From contig NZ_JAHBYD010000006.1 in the NCBI RefSeq assembly GCF_019636135.1, positions 1 to 64,000 of the forward strand: a stretch of DNA of 64,000 nucleotides, in the 5' to 3' direction. A program made the translations under genes and the position numbers. The DNA is from Phenylobacterium sp. GTDB lineage: Bacteria; Pseudomonadota; Alphaproteobacteria; Caulobacterales; Caulobacteraceae. Shown piece by piece: positions 1-10,400 of the stretch (positions are counted from its first letter, which is position 1; each line of letters starts with the position of its first letter). The notes below the pieces were generated by a model, which was given only the letters and a program-made list of their open reading frames with translations, was not told where the DNA came from and searched no databases.

Positions 1-44
1 TGGGGAAAGCCTCCGCGTATCTCCGCGATCTCTGCGGTTCGACT
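1..44. repeat. half of an intergenic repeat cut by the window edge
   Basis: A run of ccgcg/ctccgcg-type units (about 7-39) resembles one arm of the palindromic intergenic repeats seen elsewhere in this window. The partner arm would lie left of base 1. No coding potential is visible. Confidence 0.35.
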
Positions 45-78
45 GACGGCCTTTCGGCCGCCCGCATCCATATGCGAT

Positions 79-224
79 GGCCCTGGCTGCGCAGGGGAGG
101 GTGGACGAGGCGGAGCCGAGGCCGGGTGGGGAAGTGTGGATCAGGCGCAAGCGCCGCGTTCCGGCCCACACTTCCCCACCCTGACCGCTGCGCGGTCTGT
201 CCCTCCCCATGAAGGGGAGGGATG
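79..224. repeat. GGGGAGGG-type intergenic inverted repeat
   Basis: The inner arm at 124-139 (gggtggggaagtgtgg) is the exact reverse complement of 166-181. Outside it lie caggggaggg near 92-101 and a ccctcccc/ggggaggg hairpin near 201-221. The layout matches the element at 10401-10528: outer hairpins, a gggtgggga/tccccaccc core and a variable centre. Together with flanking bases it fills the space before the first gene. It is probably a non-coding repeat copy. Confidence 0.75.
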
Positions 225-314
225 GATGACATCTGAGTCATGACCGACATTTAAGCTGTGGCCACACGCCGCCACGACTAGCTTCCGGTCAACGCTTTGA
301 CTTGGGAGAGGACG

Positions 315-1151
315 ATGCGTCTCCAAACGGTTCTTCTGGCGGCGGTGGCCGCGATGTCTGCGGGCGCCGCGCAGGCGGCCTCGGTCGAGATCAAGGACGC
401 CGTCGCCCGCGTCACCGTGGTCCCCGAGGACCGCAGCGACATCAAGGTCGAGATCGTGCGCGCCAACAGCCGCCTGCCGATCCAGGTCCGCACCCTGGGC
501 GACAAGACGATCGTCGACGGCGACCTCGACGGCCGCAACCGGATCCGCAACTGCCGCTCGTCGGGCGACAAGTCCTCGGTCGAGGTGCGCGACATCGGCC
601 ACGTCGACTGGGCCGACTTCCCGCAGATCGTGATCCACACCCCGCGCGACGTGAACGTCGGCGCCGGCGGCGCGGTGTTCGGCTCGGTGGGCCGCTCGGC
701 CAGCCTGAAGCTGGGCAACGCCGGCTGCGGCGACTGGACCGTCGCCAACGTCGAAGGCGAGGCGCGGGTCAGCCAGGCCGGCTCGGGCGACACCCGCATG
801 GGCTCCAGCGGGTCGTTGAAGGCCAGCGTCGCCGGCTCGGGCGACATCGCCGCCGCCGACGTGAAGGGCGGCCTCGACATCAACATCGCCGGCTCCGGCT
901 CGGCGGTCGTGCGCTCGGTGAACGGTCCGCTGGACGTCTCGATCGCCGGCTCGGGCGACGTCCTCGTGGGCGGCGGCCGGGCGACGACCATGAAGGTCTC
1001 GGTGGCCGGTTCGGGCGACGTCGAGTTCAAGGGCGTGGCCGACAGCCTGAAGGCGCGCATCGCCGGCTCGGGCGACGTGCATGCCGACAAGGTCAACGGC
1101 GACGTCTCCAAGATGATCATGGGCTCCGGCTCGGTCCGCGTCGGGAGCTGA
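315..1151 (+). CDS. secreted GIN-domain (DUF2807-like) beta-repeat protein
   Basis: A 278-aa exported protein. It begins with a clear Sec signal peptide (MRLQTVLLAA, cleavage near AQA-AS at residue 20). The body is built from repeats of V/I-AGSGD (at least six copies in the second half), typical of the putative adhesin-head GIN domain, which folds as a right-handed beta structure. The ATG at 315 is preferred over an in-frame start 18 bases upstream because gggagagga stands just before it. The role is unknown; the family is usually periplasmic or surface-associated. It stands alone, in the same direction as the ribosomal operon but 337 bases before rpsJ. Confidence 0.75.
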   Translation: MRLQTVLLAAVAAMSAGAAQAASVEIKDAVARVTVVPEDRSDIKVEIVRANSRLPIQVRTLGDKTIVDGDLDGRNRIRNCRSSGDKSSVEVRDIGHVDWADFPQIVIHTPRDVNVGAGGAVFGSVGRSASLKLGNAGCGDWTVANVEGEARVSQAGSGDTRMGSSGSLKASVAGSGDIAAADVKGGLDINIAGSGSAVVRSVNGPLDVSIAGSGDVLVGGGRATTMKVSVAGSGDVEFKGVADSLKARIAGSGDVHADKVNGDVSKMIMGSGSVRVGS

Positions 1152-1214
1152 GACGATCCGGCGCGGGCGGGGACCGCCAGCGGGCGTCGCCGCAGAGGAA
1201 GCCGGGCGCGCCCC

Positions 1215-1243
1215 TTGACGGGACCGAGTCGCATCGGTATTTA
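1215..1243 (+). promoter_or_regulatory. promoter of the S10 ribosomal operon
   Basis: TTGACG at 1215-1220 and TATTTA at 1238-1243 are separated by 17 bases, close to the housekeeping sigma consensus. About 245 bases of untranslated leader follow before rpsJ. The leader includes a small hairpin (ctgtg...cacag, around 1264-1283). The gap 1152-1488 shows no gene. Its length is compatible with leader-based control of the operon, but I see no recognisable L4-type leader structure. Confidence 0.7.
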
Positions 1244-1488
1244 CGCGCCTCCTGTTGGACCGGCTGTGTGCTTCGGCACAGACGCGGCCCGCGGAACGAC
1301 ACGTTGAAGTGCTGTACTAGCGTTTCGTAGGAGGGCCCTCGCGGTTGCGGCGGCCCTAAGTCGTTTTGAGCGGACTATCGCGTACGGGCGTCTCTCCCCT
1401 CGTTTTTGAGGTGGGGCGTTCGGGCTGGTCTTTGAAATGGTCAAGGTCACGCGGGCGCCCGCCGTCTGTAGGGAAACGTAAGAGCGAA

Positions 1489-1794
<306 letters not shown>

Positions 1795-1807
1795 GGGGAT
1801 TGATCTC

Positions 1808-2602
1808 ATGCGCACTGGCGTAATCGCTAAAAAGCTCGGGATGGCCCGCTTCTTCGACGAAGCCGGCGCCCACGTGCCCGTGACCGTGCTCAGCCTCGAG
1901 GGCTGTCAGGTCGTGGCCCACCGCACCAGCGAGAAGGACGGCTACGTCGCCCTCCAGCTCGGCGCGGGCCGGAAGAAGGCCAAGAACACCTCGAAGGGCC
2001 TCCGCGGCCACTTCGCCAAGGGCCAGGTCGAGCCGAAGGCCAAGCTGGTCGAGTTCAAGGTCTCCGAGGACAACCTCATCGACGTGGGCGCGGAGATCAC
2101 CGCCGACCACTACGTCGAAGGCCAGAAGATCGACATCACCGGCACGACGGTCGGCAAGGGCTTCGCCGGCGCCATGAAGCGCTGGAACTTCGGCGGCCTG
2201 CGCGCCACCCACGGCGTCTCGGTCAGCCACCGCTCGCACGGTTCGACCGGCAACCGCCAGGACCCGGGCCGTACGTTCCCGGGCAAGAAGATGGCCGGCC
2301 ACCTCGGCCAGGAAACCGTCACCACCCTCAACCTCACCGTCTGGCGCGTCGACGTCGAGCGCGGCCTGATCCTCGTGAAGGGCGCCGTGCCCGGCACGGA
2401 AGGCTCGTTCGTGAAGATCCGCGACGCGGTGAAGTCGGCCCTGCCGGCGGACGCCCCGAAGCCGGGCGCGTTCAAGGGCGCCGGCGCGGAAGCCGCTCCG
2501 GCCGCTGTCGCCGCCGAGGAAGCTCCGGTCGAAGAGACCGCGGCGGCCGCCGAGGCTCCTGCCGCTCAAGAGGCCCCGAAGTCCGAAGGGGACGAAGCCT
2601 AA
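1808..2602 (+). CDS. rplC: 50S ribosomal protein L3 with acidic C-terminal tail
   Basis: A 264-aa protein. The L3 signature is plain: N-terminal GVIAKKLGM, then [15 protein letters not shown] and FPGKKMAGH near the peptidyl-transferase loop. The family is usually about 210 aa. Here an Ala/Glu/Pro-rich tail of some 40 residues follows GAFKGAG and ends EGDEA. Similar low-complexity tails occur on L3 of other alphaproteobacteria and are probably disordered. Its TAA overlaps the rplD ATG by one base. Confidence 0.97.
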   Translation: MRTGVIAKKLGMARFFDEAGAHVPVTVLSLEGCQVVAHRTSEKDGYVALQLGAGRKKAKNTSKGLRGHFAKGQVEPKAKLVEFKVSEDNLIDVGAEITADHYVEGQKIDITGTTVGKGFAGAMKRWNFGGLRATHGVSVSHRSHGSTGNRQDPGRTFPGKKMAGHLGQETVTTLNLTVWRVDVERGLILVKGAVPGTEGSFVKIRDAVKSALPADAPKPGAFKGAGAEAAPAAVAAEEAPVEETAAAAEAPAAQEAPKSEGDEA

Positions 2603-3240
2603 TGAAACTCGACGTCATCAAGCTGGACGGCGGGAAGGGCGGCTCGATCGAGCTCCCCGACGATATCTTCGGCATCGAAGAGATCCGCGCCGACATCCTG
2701 CAACGCGTGATCACCTGGCAACTGGCCAAGCGCCGCTCGGGCAATCACAAGATCCAGGTCCGCAACGAGGTCTCCCGCACCTCGAAGAAGATGTACAAGC
2801 AGAAGGGCACCGGCGGCGCCCGTCACGGCTCGCGCCGGGCGGCCCAGTTCGTCGGCGGCGCCAAGGCCCACGGCCCGGTCGTCCGCAGCCACGCGTTCGA
2901 CCTGCCCAAGAAGGTCCGCGCGCTGGCCCTGAAGCACGCGCTCTCGTCGAAGGCCAAGGACGGCTCGCTGATCGTGGTCGACACGGTCGCGGTCAAGGAA
3001 GCCAAGACGGCCGCCCTGCGCGATCAGCTCGGCAAGCTGGGCGTGACCAACGCGCTGGTGATCGCCGGCGCCGAGGTCGACAAGAACTTCGGCCTCGCGG
3101 CCCGCAACATCCCGAACGTGGACGTGCTGCCGAACGCCGGCCTGAACGTCTATGACGTGCTCCGCCGCCGCACCCTGGTCCTGACCAAGGACGCGGTGGA
3201 CGGCATCCGGGCGCGCCTTTCGCCTGAGGAGGCCGCGTGA
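2602..3240 (+). CDS. rplD: 50S ribosomal protein L4
   Basis: A 212-aa protein. L4 motifs are seen in order: the extended loop [18 protein letters not shown] with [10 protein letters not shown], then [15 protein letters not shown]. The loop lines the polypeptide exit tunnel. In enterobacteria L4 represses its own operon; nothing in this leader lets me assert that here. It is coupled to its neighbours: its start touches the rplC stop and its TGA shares the A with the rplW ATG. Confidence 0.97.
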   Translation: MKLDVIKLDGGKGGSIELPDDIFGIEEIRADILQRVITWQLAKRRSGNHKIQVRNEVSRTSKKMYKQKGTGGARHGSRRAAQFVGGAKAHGPVVRSHAFDLPKKVRALALKHALSSKAKDGSLIVVDTVAVKEAKTAALRDQLGKLGVTNALVIAGAEVDKNFGLAARNIPNVDVLPNAGLNVYDVLRRRTLVLTKDAVDGIRARLSPEEAA

Positions 3241-3542
3241 TGGCCGTCGAGCCCACAGTCCGCCACTACGACACCATCCTGTCGCCGATCATCACGGAGA
3301 AGGCCACGCTGCTCTCCGAGCAGAACAAGGTCGTCTTCCGCGTCGCCGGCGACGCCTCGAAGGACGAGATCGCCGCCGCGGTCGAAGCGCTGTTCAAGGT
3401 CAACGTCACGAAGGTCAACACGATCAACGTGAAGGGCAAGACCAAGCGCTTCCGCGGCATCATGGGGCGCCGGTCCGACGTCAAGAAAGCGATCGTGACG
3501 CTGGCCGAAGGCCAGTCGATCGACATCACCACGGGGCTCTAG
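3240..3542 (+). CDS. rplW: 50S ribosomal protein L23
   Basis: A 100-aa protein. [14 protein letters not shown] at the N-terminus and [19 protein letters not shown] in the middle are characteristic of L23, which sits at the tunnel exit and docks signal recognition particle and trigger factor. The ATG at 3240 forms an ATGA overlap with the rplD stop. A GTG one codon earlier is possible but less likely. The nearby gaggagg (3226-3232) serves as its ribosome binding site. Confidence 0.96.
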   Translation: MAVEPTVRHYDTILSPIITEKATLLSEQNKVVFRVAGDASKDEIAAAVEALFKVNVTKVNTINVKGKTKRFRGIMGRRSDVKKAIVTLAEGQSIDITTGL

Positions 3543-3546
3543 GCCG

Positions 3547-4383
3547 ATGGCTCTGAAGCAGTTCAATCCGACTTCGCCGGGCCGCCGCCAGCTCGTCCTG
3601 GTCGACAAGTCCGAGCTCCACAAGGGCCGGCCGGAGAAGTCGCTCGTCGAAGGCCTGACCAAGTCGGGCGGTCGGGGCGGCAACGGCCGCATCGCGGTTC
3701 GCTTCCGCGGCGGCGGCGCCAAGCGCCTCTACCGGATCATCGACTTCAAGCGCCGCAAGTTCGACGTGCCCGCCACGGTCGAGCGCCTGGAGTACGACCC
3801 GAACCGTTCGGCCTTCATCGCCCTGGTGAAGTACGCCGACGGCGAGCTCAGCTACATCCTGGCCCCCCAGCGCCTGAAGGTCGGCGACACCATCGTCGCC
3901 GCCGAGAAGGCCGACGTGAAGCCGGGCAATGCGATGCCGCTCCGTGGCATGCCGATCGGCACCATCATCCACAATGTGGAGATGAAGCCGATGAAGGGCG
4001 GGCAGATCGCCCGTTCGGCCGGCGCCTACGCCCAACTGGTCGGCCGCGACGCCGGCTACGCCCAGATCCGCCTGAACTCGGGCGAGCTGCGCATGGTGAT
4101 GGACGGCTGCATCGCCACGGTGGGCGCGGTGTCGAACCCCGACCACATGAACGAGAACCTCGGCAAGGCCGGCCGCGCCCGTCACAAGGGCCGCCGTCCG
4201 CACGTCCGCGGCGTCGCCATGAACCCGATCGACCACCCGCACGGCGGCGGCGAAGGCCGCACCTCGGGCGGCCGTCACCCGGTCACCCCGTGGGGCCAAC
4301 CCACGAAGGGCCGCAAGACCCGCAAGAACAAGGCGACGGACAAGTTCATCATCCGCTCGCGTCACGCTCGGAAGGCTCGCTAA
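3547..4383 (+). CDS. rplB: 50S ribosomal protein L2
   Basis: A 278-aa protein of normal length. It carries the conserved stretches [11 protein letters not shown] and RFRGGG, and the C-terminal loop around [19 protein letters not shown], whose histidine lies close to the peptidyl-transferase centre in known ribosomes. It starts 4 bases after rplW and is followed 3 bases later by rpsS, a tight co-transcribed arrangement. Confidence 0.98.
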   Translation: MALKQFNPTSPGRRQLVLVDKSELHKGRPEKSLVEGLTKSGGRGGNGRIAVRFRGGGAKRLYRIIDFKRRKFDVPATVERLEYDPNRSAFIALVKYADGELSYILAPQRLKVGDTIVAAEKADVKPGNAMPLRGMPIGTIIHNVEMKPMKGGQIARSAGAYAQLVGRDAGYAQIRLNSGELRMVMDGCIATVGAVSNPDHMNENLGKAGRARHKGRRPHVRGVAMNPIDHPHGGGEGRTSGGRHPVTPWGQPTKGRKTRKNKATDKFIIRSRHARKAR

Positions 4384-4386
4384 GCC

Positions 4387-4665
4387 ATGACCCGTTCCGT
4401 CTGGAAAGGCCCGTTCGTCGACGGGTATCTGCTCAAGAAGGCCGAGGCCGTTCAGTCCTCGGGCCGCAAGGACGTCATCAAGACCTGGTCGCGCCGCTCG
4501 ACCATCATGCCCCAGTTCGTGGGCCTGACCTTCGGCGTGCACAATGGCCAGAAGCACGTCCCGGTGCTCATCTCGGAAGACATGGTCGGCATGAAGCTGG
4601 GCGAGTTCGCGCCCACGCGCTTCTTCCCCGGCCACGCGGCCGACAAGAAGGCCAAGAGGAAGTAA
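4387..4665 (+). CDS. rpsS: 30S ribosomal protein S19
   Basis: A 92-aa protein. [37 protein letters not shown] and [12 protein letters not shown] are classic S19 segments. The protein sits in the head of the 30S subunit, paired with S13. rplV starts on the base immediately after its stop, consistent with translational coupling. Confidence 0.97.
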   Translation: MTRSVWKGPFVDGYLLKKAEAVQSSGRKDVIKTWSRRSTIMPQFVGLTFGVHNGQKHVPVLISEDMVGMKLGEFAPTRFFPGHAADKKAKRK

Positions 4666-5046
4666 ATGAGCAAGCAAGCCAAGGCTCGCCGGTATACGGC
4701 CGCCGAAGCGGTGGCGAAGGTGCGGAGCGTCCGCATCAGCCCCCGCAAGCTCAACCTCGTCGCTCAGTCCATCCGTGGCCTGAAGGTGCAGCGGGCCCTG
4801 AACGAGCTGGAGTTCAGCTCGCGCCGGATCGCCGCCGACGTGCGCAAGGCGCTCTACTCGGCGATCTCGAACGCCGAGAACAACCACAACCTCGACATCG
4901 ACTCGCTGGTCGTCGCCGAGGCGTACGTGGGCAAGAACCTCGTGATGAAGCGCTTCCATGCCCGCGCCCGCGGCCGTGCGTCGCGCGTCGAGAAGCCGTT
5001 CAGCGAGATCACGATCGTGGTCCGCGAAGTGGGTGAGGCCGCCTGA
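4666..5046 (+). CDS. rplV: 50S ribosomal protein L22
   Basis: A 126-aa protein. The N-terminal helix region ([20 protein letters not shown]) and the C-terminal hairpin around [21 protein letters not shown] identify L22, whose hairpin lines the exit tunnel beside L4. Its TGA shares its last base with the rpsC ATG (ATGA). Confidence 0.97.
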   Translation: MSKQAKARRYTAAEAVAKVRSVRISPRKLNLVAQSIRGLKVQRALNELEFSSRRIAADVRKALYSAISNAENNHNLDIDSLVVAEAYVGKNLVMKRFHARARGRASRVEKPFSEITIVVREVGEAA

Positions 5047-5804
5047 TGGGTCACAAAGTCAATCCGGTCGGGCTCCGCCTCGGCATCAACCGCACCTGGG
5101 ACAGCCGCTGGTTCGCCGACGGCCCCGAGTACGGCAAGCTCCTGCACGAAGACATCAAGGTCCGTCGCGCGCTGAAGAAGCGCCTGAACCAGGCCGGCGT
5201 GTCGCGGATCATCATCGAGCGTCCGCACAAGAAGTGCCGCATCACCATCTATGCCGCGCGCCCGGGCGTGATCATCGGCAAGAAGGGCGCGGACATCGAG
5301 AAGCTGCGCAAGGACGTCGCCGCCATGACGGACGGCGAGATCCACCTGAACATCGTCGAGATCCGCAAGCCGGAGACCGACGCCCAGCTCGTCGCCGAGA
5401 ACATCGCCCAGCAGCTCGAGCGCCGCGTCGCGTTCCGCCGCGCCATGAAGCGGTCGCTGCAGAGCGGCATGCGCCTGGGCGCGAAGGGCATGCGCATCGA
5501 GGTCGCCGGCCGCCTGGGCGGCGCGGAGATCGCCCGCGCCGAGTCCTATCAGGAAGGTCGCGTGCCGCGTCACACCCTGCGGGCCGACATCGACTACGGC
5601 GTCACCGAAGCCCGGACCACCTACGGCATCATCGGCGTGAAGGTGTGGGTCTTCAAGGGCGAGGTCCTCGACCACGACCCGATGGCCCTCGACAAGCGCC
5701 TGGCCAGCGAGAGCGGCCCTGCCGGCGAAGGCGGCGGGCGCGATCGTGACCGCCCGGACCGCGGCCCGCGCCGCGAGCGCCGCGGCGAGCCGCAGAACGC
5801 TTGA
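5046..5804 (+). CDS. rpsC: 30S ribosomal protein S3
   Basis: A 252-aa protein. It opens with [12 protein letters not shown], contains the KH-domain GxxG-type motif [13 protein letters not shown] near residues 75-90, and a C-terminal domain with [10 protein letters not shown] and [10 protein letters not shown]. The last 30 or so residues are a charged Arg/Asp/Gly tail ([15 protein letters not shown]) beyond the folded core. S3 helps form the mRNA entry channel. Confidence 0.97.
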   Translation: MGHKVNPVGLRLGINRTWDSRWFADGPEYGKLLHEDIKVRRALKKRLNQAGVSRIIIERPHKKCRITIYAARPGVIIGKKGADIEKLRKDVAAMTDGEIHLNIVEIRKPETDAQLVAENIAQQLERRVAFRRAMKRSLQSGMRLGAKGMRIEVAGRLGGAEIARAESYQEGRVPRHTLRADIDYGVTEARTTYGIIGVKVWVFKGEVLDHDPMALDKRLASESGPAGEGGGRDRDRPDRGPRRERRGEPQNA

Positions 5805-5815
5805 GGATCTGAGAG

Positions 5816-6244
5816 ATGCTTTCCCCTAAGCGCACCAAGTACCGCAAGCAGTTCAAGGGCCGCATCCACGGCCTGGCGAAGGGCGGCTTCACCCTGAACT
5901 TCGGCTCGTACGGCCTGAAGTCGGTCGAGCCCGAGCGCATCACCGCGCGCCAGATCGAAGCGGCCCGCCGCGCGATCACGCGCCAGATGAAGCGCCAGGG
6001 CCGGGTGTGGATCCGCATCTACCCCGACGTCCCGGTCACCGGGAAGCCGGCCGAGGTCCGGATGGGCAAGGGCAAGGGCTCGGTCGAGTTCTGGGCCGCC
6101 CGCGTCCACCCCGGCCGGATCATGTTCGAAATCGACGGCGTGCCGGACGATGTGGCCCGTGAAGCCCTGCGCCTCGGCGCGGCGAAGCTTCCGATCAAGA
6201 CCCGCATCGTGACCCGCATCGACGCGCCCGTGGAGCACGCGTGA
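5816..6244 (+). CDS. rplP: 50S ribosomal protein L16
   Basis: A 142-aa protein. [16 protein letters not shown] and the segment [24 protein letters not shown] are diagnostic. L16 organises the A-site region of the 50S subunit; the arginine in the PEVRMG-type loop is the conserved hydroxylation site in other bacteria. Its stop overlaps the rpmC ATG by one base. Confidence 0.97.
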   Translation: MLSPKRTKYRKQFKGRIHGLAKGGFTLNFGSYGLKSVEPERITARQIEAARRAITRQMKRQGRVWIRIYPDVPVTGKPAEVRMGKGKGSVEFWAARVHPGRIMFEIDGVPDDVAREALRLGAAKLPIKTRIVTRIDAPVEHA

Positions 6245-6438
6245 TGAAGATCGACGAAGTCCGGGGCATGACGCCCGACCAACTGAACGACACGCTCGTG
6301 AGCCTGAAGAAGGAGCAGTTCAACCTGCGCTTCCAGAAGGCGACGGGCCAGATCGAGAAGACCCACCGCGTGGACCAGGTGCGCAAGGACATCGCGCGCA
6401 TCAAGACCGTCCTGCGCGGCAAGCAGGCCCAGGCCTGA
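6244..6438 (+). CDS. rpmC: 50S ribosomal protein L29
   Basis: A 64-aa two-helix protein. [23 protein letters not shown] followed by [12 protein letters not shown] matches L29. The ATG at 6244 overlaps the rplP TGA; the GTG three bases earlier is an alternative start. It lies near the tunnel exit beside L23. Confidence 0.95.
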   Translation: MKIDEVRGMTPDQLNDTLVSLKKEQFNLRFQKATGQIEKTHRVDQVRKDIARIKTVLRGKQAQA

Positions 6439-6451
6439 GGAGATAGGACGA

Positions 6452-6700
6452 ATGCCTAAGCGAATCCTCGAAGGCGAGGTCGTCTCCGACAAGGGCGACA
6501 AGACGGTCGTGGTGAAGGTCGAGCGGACCTTCCTGCACCCGGTGCTGAAGAAGACCGTCCGCCGGTCGAAGAAGTACCACGCCCACGACGAGGCCAACGC
6601 CTGCAAGGTCGGCGAGACCGTGCGCATCATCGAATGCGCGCCCCGCTCCAAGACGAAAACCTGGGAAGTGCTGCCTGCCGGCGGCGCGGCCCAAGCGTAA
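6452..6700 (+). CDS. rpsQ: 30S ribosomal protein S17
   Basis: An 82-aa OB-fold protein. [20 protein letters not shown] and [19 protein letters not shown] are family hallmarks, followed by [17 protein letters not shown] gaggaga ribosome binding site (6437-6443) precedes the ATG. It binds 16S rRNA early in 30S assembly. Confidence 0.96.
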   Translation: MPKRILEGEVVSDKGDKTVVVKVERTFLHPVLKKTVRRSKKYHAHDEANACKVGETVRIIECAPRSKTKTWEVLPAGGAAQA

Positions 6701-6712
6701 GGATCGACAGTC

Positions 6713-7081
6713 ATGATCCAGATGCAGACTAACCTGGACGTCGCCGACAACTCGGGCGCCCGCCGGGTCATGTGCATCAAGGTGCTGGGCGGCGCGAAGC
6801 GCCGTTACGCCAGCGTCGGCGACAAGATCGTCGTCTCCGTGAAGGAGGCGATCCCGCGCGGCCGCGTGAAGAAGGGCGATGTGCTGCAGGCCATCGTCGT
6901 GCGCACCAGCCAGGCCATCAAGCGCAAGGACGGTTCGGTCATCCGCTTCGACAAGAACGCGGCCGTGATCGTGAACAAGCAATCCGAGCCGATCGGCACG
7001 CGGATCTTCGGCCCGGTTCCCCGCGAACTGCGCGCCAAGAACCACATGAAGATCATTTCGCTCGCGCCCGAGGTGCTGTGA
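6713..7081 (+). CDS. rplN: 50S ribosomal protein L14
   Basis: A 122-aa protein. [22 protein letters not shown] and the C-terminal [13 protein letters not shown] are invariant L14 features. L14 forms part of an intersubunit bridge and, in other bacteria, the docking site of the silencing factor RsfS. Its TGA shares a base with the rplX ATG. Confidence 0.97.
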   Translation: MIQMQTNLDVADNSGARRVMCIKVLGGAKRRYASVGDKIVVSVKEAIPRGRVKKGDVLQAIVVRTSQAIKRKDGSVIRFDKNAAVIVNKQSEPIGTRIFGPVPRELRAKNHMKIISLAPEVL

Positions 7082-7395
7082 TGGCCGCGAAGATCAAGAA
7101 GGGGGACCGCGTCGTGGTCCTCACCGGCAAGGACAAGGGCCGCCAGGGCGCCGTCCTGAAGGTCCTGCCGCAGGACAACCGCGTCGTCGTGGAAGGCCTG
7201 AACATGGTTCAGCGCCACACGCGCCCGACCCAGTTCGATCCGCAGGGCGGCATCAAGAACAAGGAAGCGTCGATCCACCTGTCGAACGTGGCCGTCGTCG
7301 ATTCGAAGGGCAAGCCGACCCGCGTCGGCTTCAAGGTCGAAGGCGACAAGAAGGTCCGTATCGCCAAGACGACGGGCGAGGTGATCAATGGCTGA
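7081..7395 (+). CDS. rplX: 50S ribosomal protein L24
   Basis: A 104-aa KOW-domain protein. [20 protein letters not shown] at the N-terminus is the KOW motif and [11 protein letters not shown] with [15 protein letters not shown] completes the L24 signature. The ATG at 7081 overlaps the rplN stop. The gene runs 8 bases into rplE, so the two are translationally coupled. L24 is an initiator of 50S assembly. Confidence 0.96.
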   Translation: MAAKIKKGDRVVVLTGKDKGRQGAVLKVLPQDNRVVVEGLNMVQRHTRPTQFDPQGGIKNKEASIHLSNVAVVDSKGKPTRVGFKVEGDKKVRIAKTTGEVING

Positions 7396-7954
7396 TCAAG
7401 CTTACGAACCGCGGCTCAAGACCGAGTACCGCCAGCGCATCCGCGGGAAGCTGAAGGAAAAGTTCGGCTACACCAACGAGATGCAGATCCCGAAGATCGA
7501 GAAGATCGTGATCAACATGGGCGTGGGCGAAGCTGTCGCCGACTCCAAGAAGATCAATTCGGCGATGGCGGACCTGGCGAAGATCGCCGGCCAGAAGCCG
7601 GTGGCCACGAAGGCGCGCCTGTCGATCGCGACGTTCAAGCTTCGCGAAGGCATGACGGTCGGCTGCAAGGTCACGCTGCGCAAGGATCAGATGTACGAGT
7701 TCCTCGACCGCCTGATCACCATCGCGCTGCCGCGCGTGAAGGACTTCCGGGGCCTGAAGCCCACGTCCTTCGACGGCCGCGGCAACTACGCCATGGGCCT
7801 CAAGGAGCACATCGTGTTCCCGGAGATCAACTACGACCAGATCGACCAGATCTGGGGCATGGACATCATCGTCACCACCACTGCGAAGACCGATGACGAA
7901 GCTCGCGAGCTTCTCAGGGAATTCCAGTTCCCGTTCGTCCAAGCGCAAGCGTAA
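7388..7954 (+). CDS. rplE: 50S ribosomal protein L5
   Basis: A 188-aa protein. It has [18 protein letters not shown] and [17 protein letters not shown], both conserved in L5, which binds 5S rRNA in the central protuberance. Its ATG lies inside the last codons of rplX. Confidence 0.97.
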   Translation: MADQAYEPRLKTEYRQRIRGKLKEKFGYTNEMQIPKIEKIVINMGVGEAVADSKKINSAMADLAKIAGQKPVATKARLSIATFKLREGMTVGCKVTLRKDQMYEFLDRLITIALPRVKDFRGLKPTSFDGRGNYAMGLKEHIVFPEINYDQIDQIWGMDIIVTTTAKTDDEARELLREFQFPFVQAQA

Positions 7955-7975
7955 CGGCCGGGAAGGAACAGACAC

Positions 7976-8281
7976 ATGGCAAAGAAAAGCGCCGTCAACC
8001 GCAACGAGCGGGTCAAGAAGCTGGTGAAGACCTACGCCGCGAAGCGCGCTGCGCTGAAGGCGACGGCCAACGACGCCAAGCTCGCGCCCGAAGAGCGTTT
8101 CGAAGCCCGCCTCAAGCTGGCCGAGCTTCCGCGCAACTCGTCCAAGACCCGGATCCGCAACCGCTGCGAAGTCACCGGTCGCCCGCGTGCGTACTATCGG
8201 AAGCTGAAGATGAGCCGGATCTCGCTGCGTGAGCTCGGGTCCGCGGGCCTCATCCCCGGCCTCGTCAAGTCGAGCTGGTAA
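7976..8281 (+). CDS. rpsN: 30S ribosomal protein S14 (zinc-free long form)
   Basis: A 101-aa protein. [18 protein letters not shown] and [26 protein letters not shown] are typical. At 101 residues, with only a single Cys in the conserved block, it belongs to the long form without the CxxC...CxxC zinc knuckle. ggaaggaa precedes the ATG. Confidence 0.96.
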   Translation: MAKKSAVNRNERVKKLVKTYAAKRAALKATANDAKLAPEERFEARLKLAELPRNSSKTRIRNRCEVTGRPRAYYRKLKMSRISLRELGSAGLIPGLVKSSW

Positions 8282-8294
8282 GGGAGGATCACAG

Positions 8295-8690
8295 ATGGTC
8301 AACGACCCCATCGGCGATCTGATCGCCCGTATCAAGAACGCCGCCGCGCGCGGCCGCAACAAGCTCTCGACGCCCGCGTCGAAGATGCGTGCGCGCCTGC
8401 TCGATGTGCTGCTCGAAGAGGGTTACATCCGCGGCTACCACCTGGTGGAGAAGCCCGGCGCGTTCCCCGAGTTCGAGATCGAGCTCAAGTACTTCGACGG
8501 CGCCCCGGTGATCGTGGAGATCGCCCGCGTCTCGAAGCCGGGCCGTCGCGTCTATTCGTCGATCAAGGACCTGAAGCCGGTGAAGAACGGCCTCGGGATC
8601 TCGATCCTGTCGACGCCGAAGGGCGTCATGTCGGACACCGCGGCCCGCGAGGCCAACGTGGGCGGCGAAGTGCTCTGCAGGGTCTACTAG
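8295..8690 (+). CDS. rpsH: 30S ribosomal protein S8
   Basis: A 131-aa protein. [16 protein letters not shown], the middle [12 protein letters not shown], and the C-terminal [16 protein letters not shown]...GGEVLC define S8, a key 16S-binding assembly protein. The ATG at 8295 follows agggagg (8281-8287) and gives the standard length; an in-frame extension upstream lies over the rpsN end and is rejected. Confidence 0.97.
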   Translation: MVNDPIGDLIARIKNAAARGRNKLSTPASKMRARLLDVLLEEGYIRGYHLVEKPGAFPEFEIELKYFDGAPVIVEIARVSKPGRRVYSSIKDLKPVKNGLGISILSTPKGVMSDTAAREANVGGEVLCRVY

Positions 8691-8691
8691 G

Positions 8692-9225
8692 ATGTCCCGT
8701 ATCGGAAAGAAGGCGGTCGCCATTCCGTCCGGCGTGACGGTGACCCTCGACGGCCAGACGGTCACGGTGAAGGGGCCCAAGGGCCAGCTCGCCTGGACGG
8801 TCGCCGAGGAGATCGAGGTCAGGCAGGAGGGCGCCGAGCTCGTCCTGGCCAAGCGCGAGGACACCACCCGCGCGCAGGCGATGTGGGGCCTGTCCCGCAC
8901 GCTGGTGAACAACATGGTCGTGGGCGTCACCACCGGCTACGAGCGCACGCTCGAGCTGGTCGGCGTCGGCTACCGCGCCGCGATGAAGGGCTCCGCGCTC
9001 TCCATGCAGCTCGGCTTCAGCCACGACGTGGACATCCCGCCGCCCGCCGGCGTGACCTTCGCCGTGCCGAAGCAGACCGAGATCAAGATCTCGGGCATCG
9101 ACAAGCAAGTGGTCGGCGAAATCGCCGCCCGGATCCGCCGCATCCGTCCGCCGGAACCCTACAAGGGCAAGGGCGTGCGCTATCAGGGCGAAACGGTCCG
9201 GCGCAAGGAAGGCAAGAAGAAGTAG
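8692..9225 (+). CDS. rplF: 50S ribosomal protein L6
   Basis: A 177-aa protein. It starts [15 protein letters not shown] and ends with the conserved [19 protein letters not shown] near the sarcin-ricin loop contact. The start lies one base after the rpsH stop. Confidence 0.97.
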   Translation: MSRIGKKAVAIPSGVTVTLDGQTVTVKGPKGQLAWTVAEEIEVRQEGAELVLAKREDTTRAQAMWGLSRTLVNNMVVGVTTGYERTLELVGVGYRAAMKGSALSMQLGFSHDVDIPPPAGVTFAVPKQTEIKISGIDKQVVGEIAARIRRIRPPEPYKGKGVRYQGETVRRKEGKKK

Positions 9226-9228
9226 GCC

Positions 9229-9588
9229 ATGGCCCTTTCTCCCCGCAACGCAACCCTCCGCCGCGCCCAGCGCGTCCGCACCCACCTCAAGAAGGTGGCG
9301 AACGGTCGCCCGCGCCTGTCGATCTTCCGTTCGGCCAAGAACATCTACGCCCAGGTCATCGACGATGCCGCCGGCGTGACGCTCGCGGCCGCGTCCTCGC
9401 TGGAAGGCGGGAAGGGCAAGACCAAGGGCTCCGACAGGGACGCCGCCGCCAAGGTGGGCGCCCTCGTCGCCCAGCGCGCGATCGAAAAGGGCGTCAAGGA
9501 CGTCGTCTTCGACCGTGGCGGCTATCTGTACCACGGCCGGGTGAAGGCCCTGGCCGACGCGGCTCGTGAAGCCGGCCTGAATTTCTAA
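9229..9588 (+). CDS. rplR: 50S ribosomal protein L18
   Basis: A 119-aa protein. [20 protein letters not shown] and the C-terminal [21 protein letters not shown] are diagnostic of L18, which binds 5S rRNA with L5. It begins 3 bases after rplF. Confidence 0.97.
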   Translation: MALSPRNATLRRAQRVRTHLKKVANGRPRLSIFRSAKNIYAQVIDDAAGVTLAAASSLEGGKGKTKGSDRDAAAKVGALVAQRAIEKGVKDVVFDRGGYLYHGRVKALADAAREAGLNF

Positions 9589-9597
9589 GGAACGATC

Positions 9598-10191
9598 ATG
9601 GCTCGCAGAGACGAACAGCGCGGCGATCGTCGCAACCGCTCGAACGAAGAAGAGCGCGACAGCGAAATCGTCGAGAAGCTGGTGCATATCAACCGCGTCG
9701 CGGCCACCGTGAAGGGCGGCCGCCGGTTCTCGTTCGCCGCCCTCATGGTGGTCGGCGATCAGAAGGGCCGCGTGGGCTACGGTCACGGCAAGGCGCGCGA
9801 AGTGCCGGAAGCCATCCGCAAGGCGACCGAGGAAGCCAAGAAGTCGATGATCCGCGTGCCCCTGCGCGAATCCCGCACGCTGCACCACGACGGCAACGGC
9901 CGTTGGGGCGCGGGCAAGGTGATGGTCCGCGCGGCGCCTCCCGGCACCGGCGTCATCGCCGGCGGCCCGATGCGCGCGGTGCTCGAAACCCTCGGCGTCC
10001 AGGACGTCGTCGGCAAGTCGGTCGGCTCGTCGAACCCCTACAACATGGTGCGCGCGACGTTCGAAGCGCTGAAGGCCCAGTCCTCGCCCCGCCAGGTTGC
10101 GGCCAAGCGCGGCAAGAAGGTCTCGGACGTGATCGGCCGCCGCGCCGACGGCGCCTCGACGGCTGCGGCCGCCGCGGACGCGGAAGGTTAA
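9598..10191 (+). CDS. rpsE: 30S ribosomal protein S5
   Basis: A 197-aa protein. [40 protein letters not shown] and [15 protein letters not shown] are S5 motifs; the loop is important for decoding accuracy in other bacteria. A short Ala/Asp-rich tail ([11 protein letters not shown]) ends the protein. aaggaac precedes the ATG. Confidence 0.97.
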   Translation: MARRDEQRGDRRNRSNEEERDSEIVEKLVHINRVAATVKGGRRFSFAALMVVGDQKGRVGYGHGKAREVPEAIRKATEEAKKSMIRVPLRESRTLHHDGNGRWGAGKVMVRAAPPGTGVIAGGPMRAVLETLGVQDVVGKSVGSSNPYNMVRATFEALKAQSSPRQVAAKRGKKVSDVIGRRADGASTAAAAADAEG

Positions 10192-10196
10192 GTCTC

Positions 10197-10388
10197 ATGG
10201 CCCCCAAATCTGAAGCCAAGGTCACCGTTCGCCAGACCGCCAGCCCGATCCGCCGCAAGAGCGACCAGCGCGCCACCCTCGTGGGCCTGGGCCTCAACCG
10301 CGTGGGCCGCACGTCGACCCTCGAGGACACCCCCTCGGTGCGCGGCATGATCGCCAAGGTCCATCACCTCGTCGAGGTGGTGGAGTAG
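10197..10388 (+). CDS. rpmD: 50S ribosomal protein L30
   Basis: A 63-aa protein. [23 protein letters not shown] and [23 protein letters not shown] match L30. The ATG at 10197 lies 5 bases after the rpsE stop. It is followed by an inserted repeat instead of the usual immediate rplO. Confidence 0.95.
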   Translation: MAPKSEAKVTVRQTASPIRRKSDQRATLVGLGLNRVGRTSTLEDTPSVRGMIAKVHHLVEVVE

Positions 10389-10400
10389 GGCCGCCATGAT

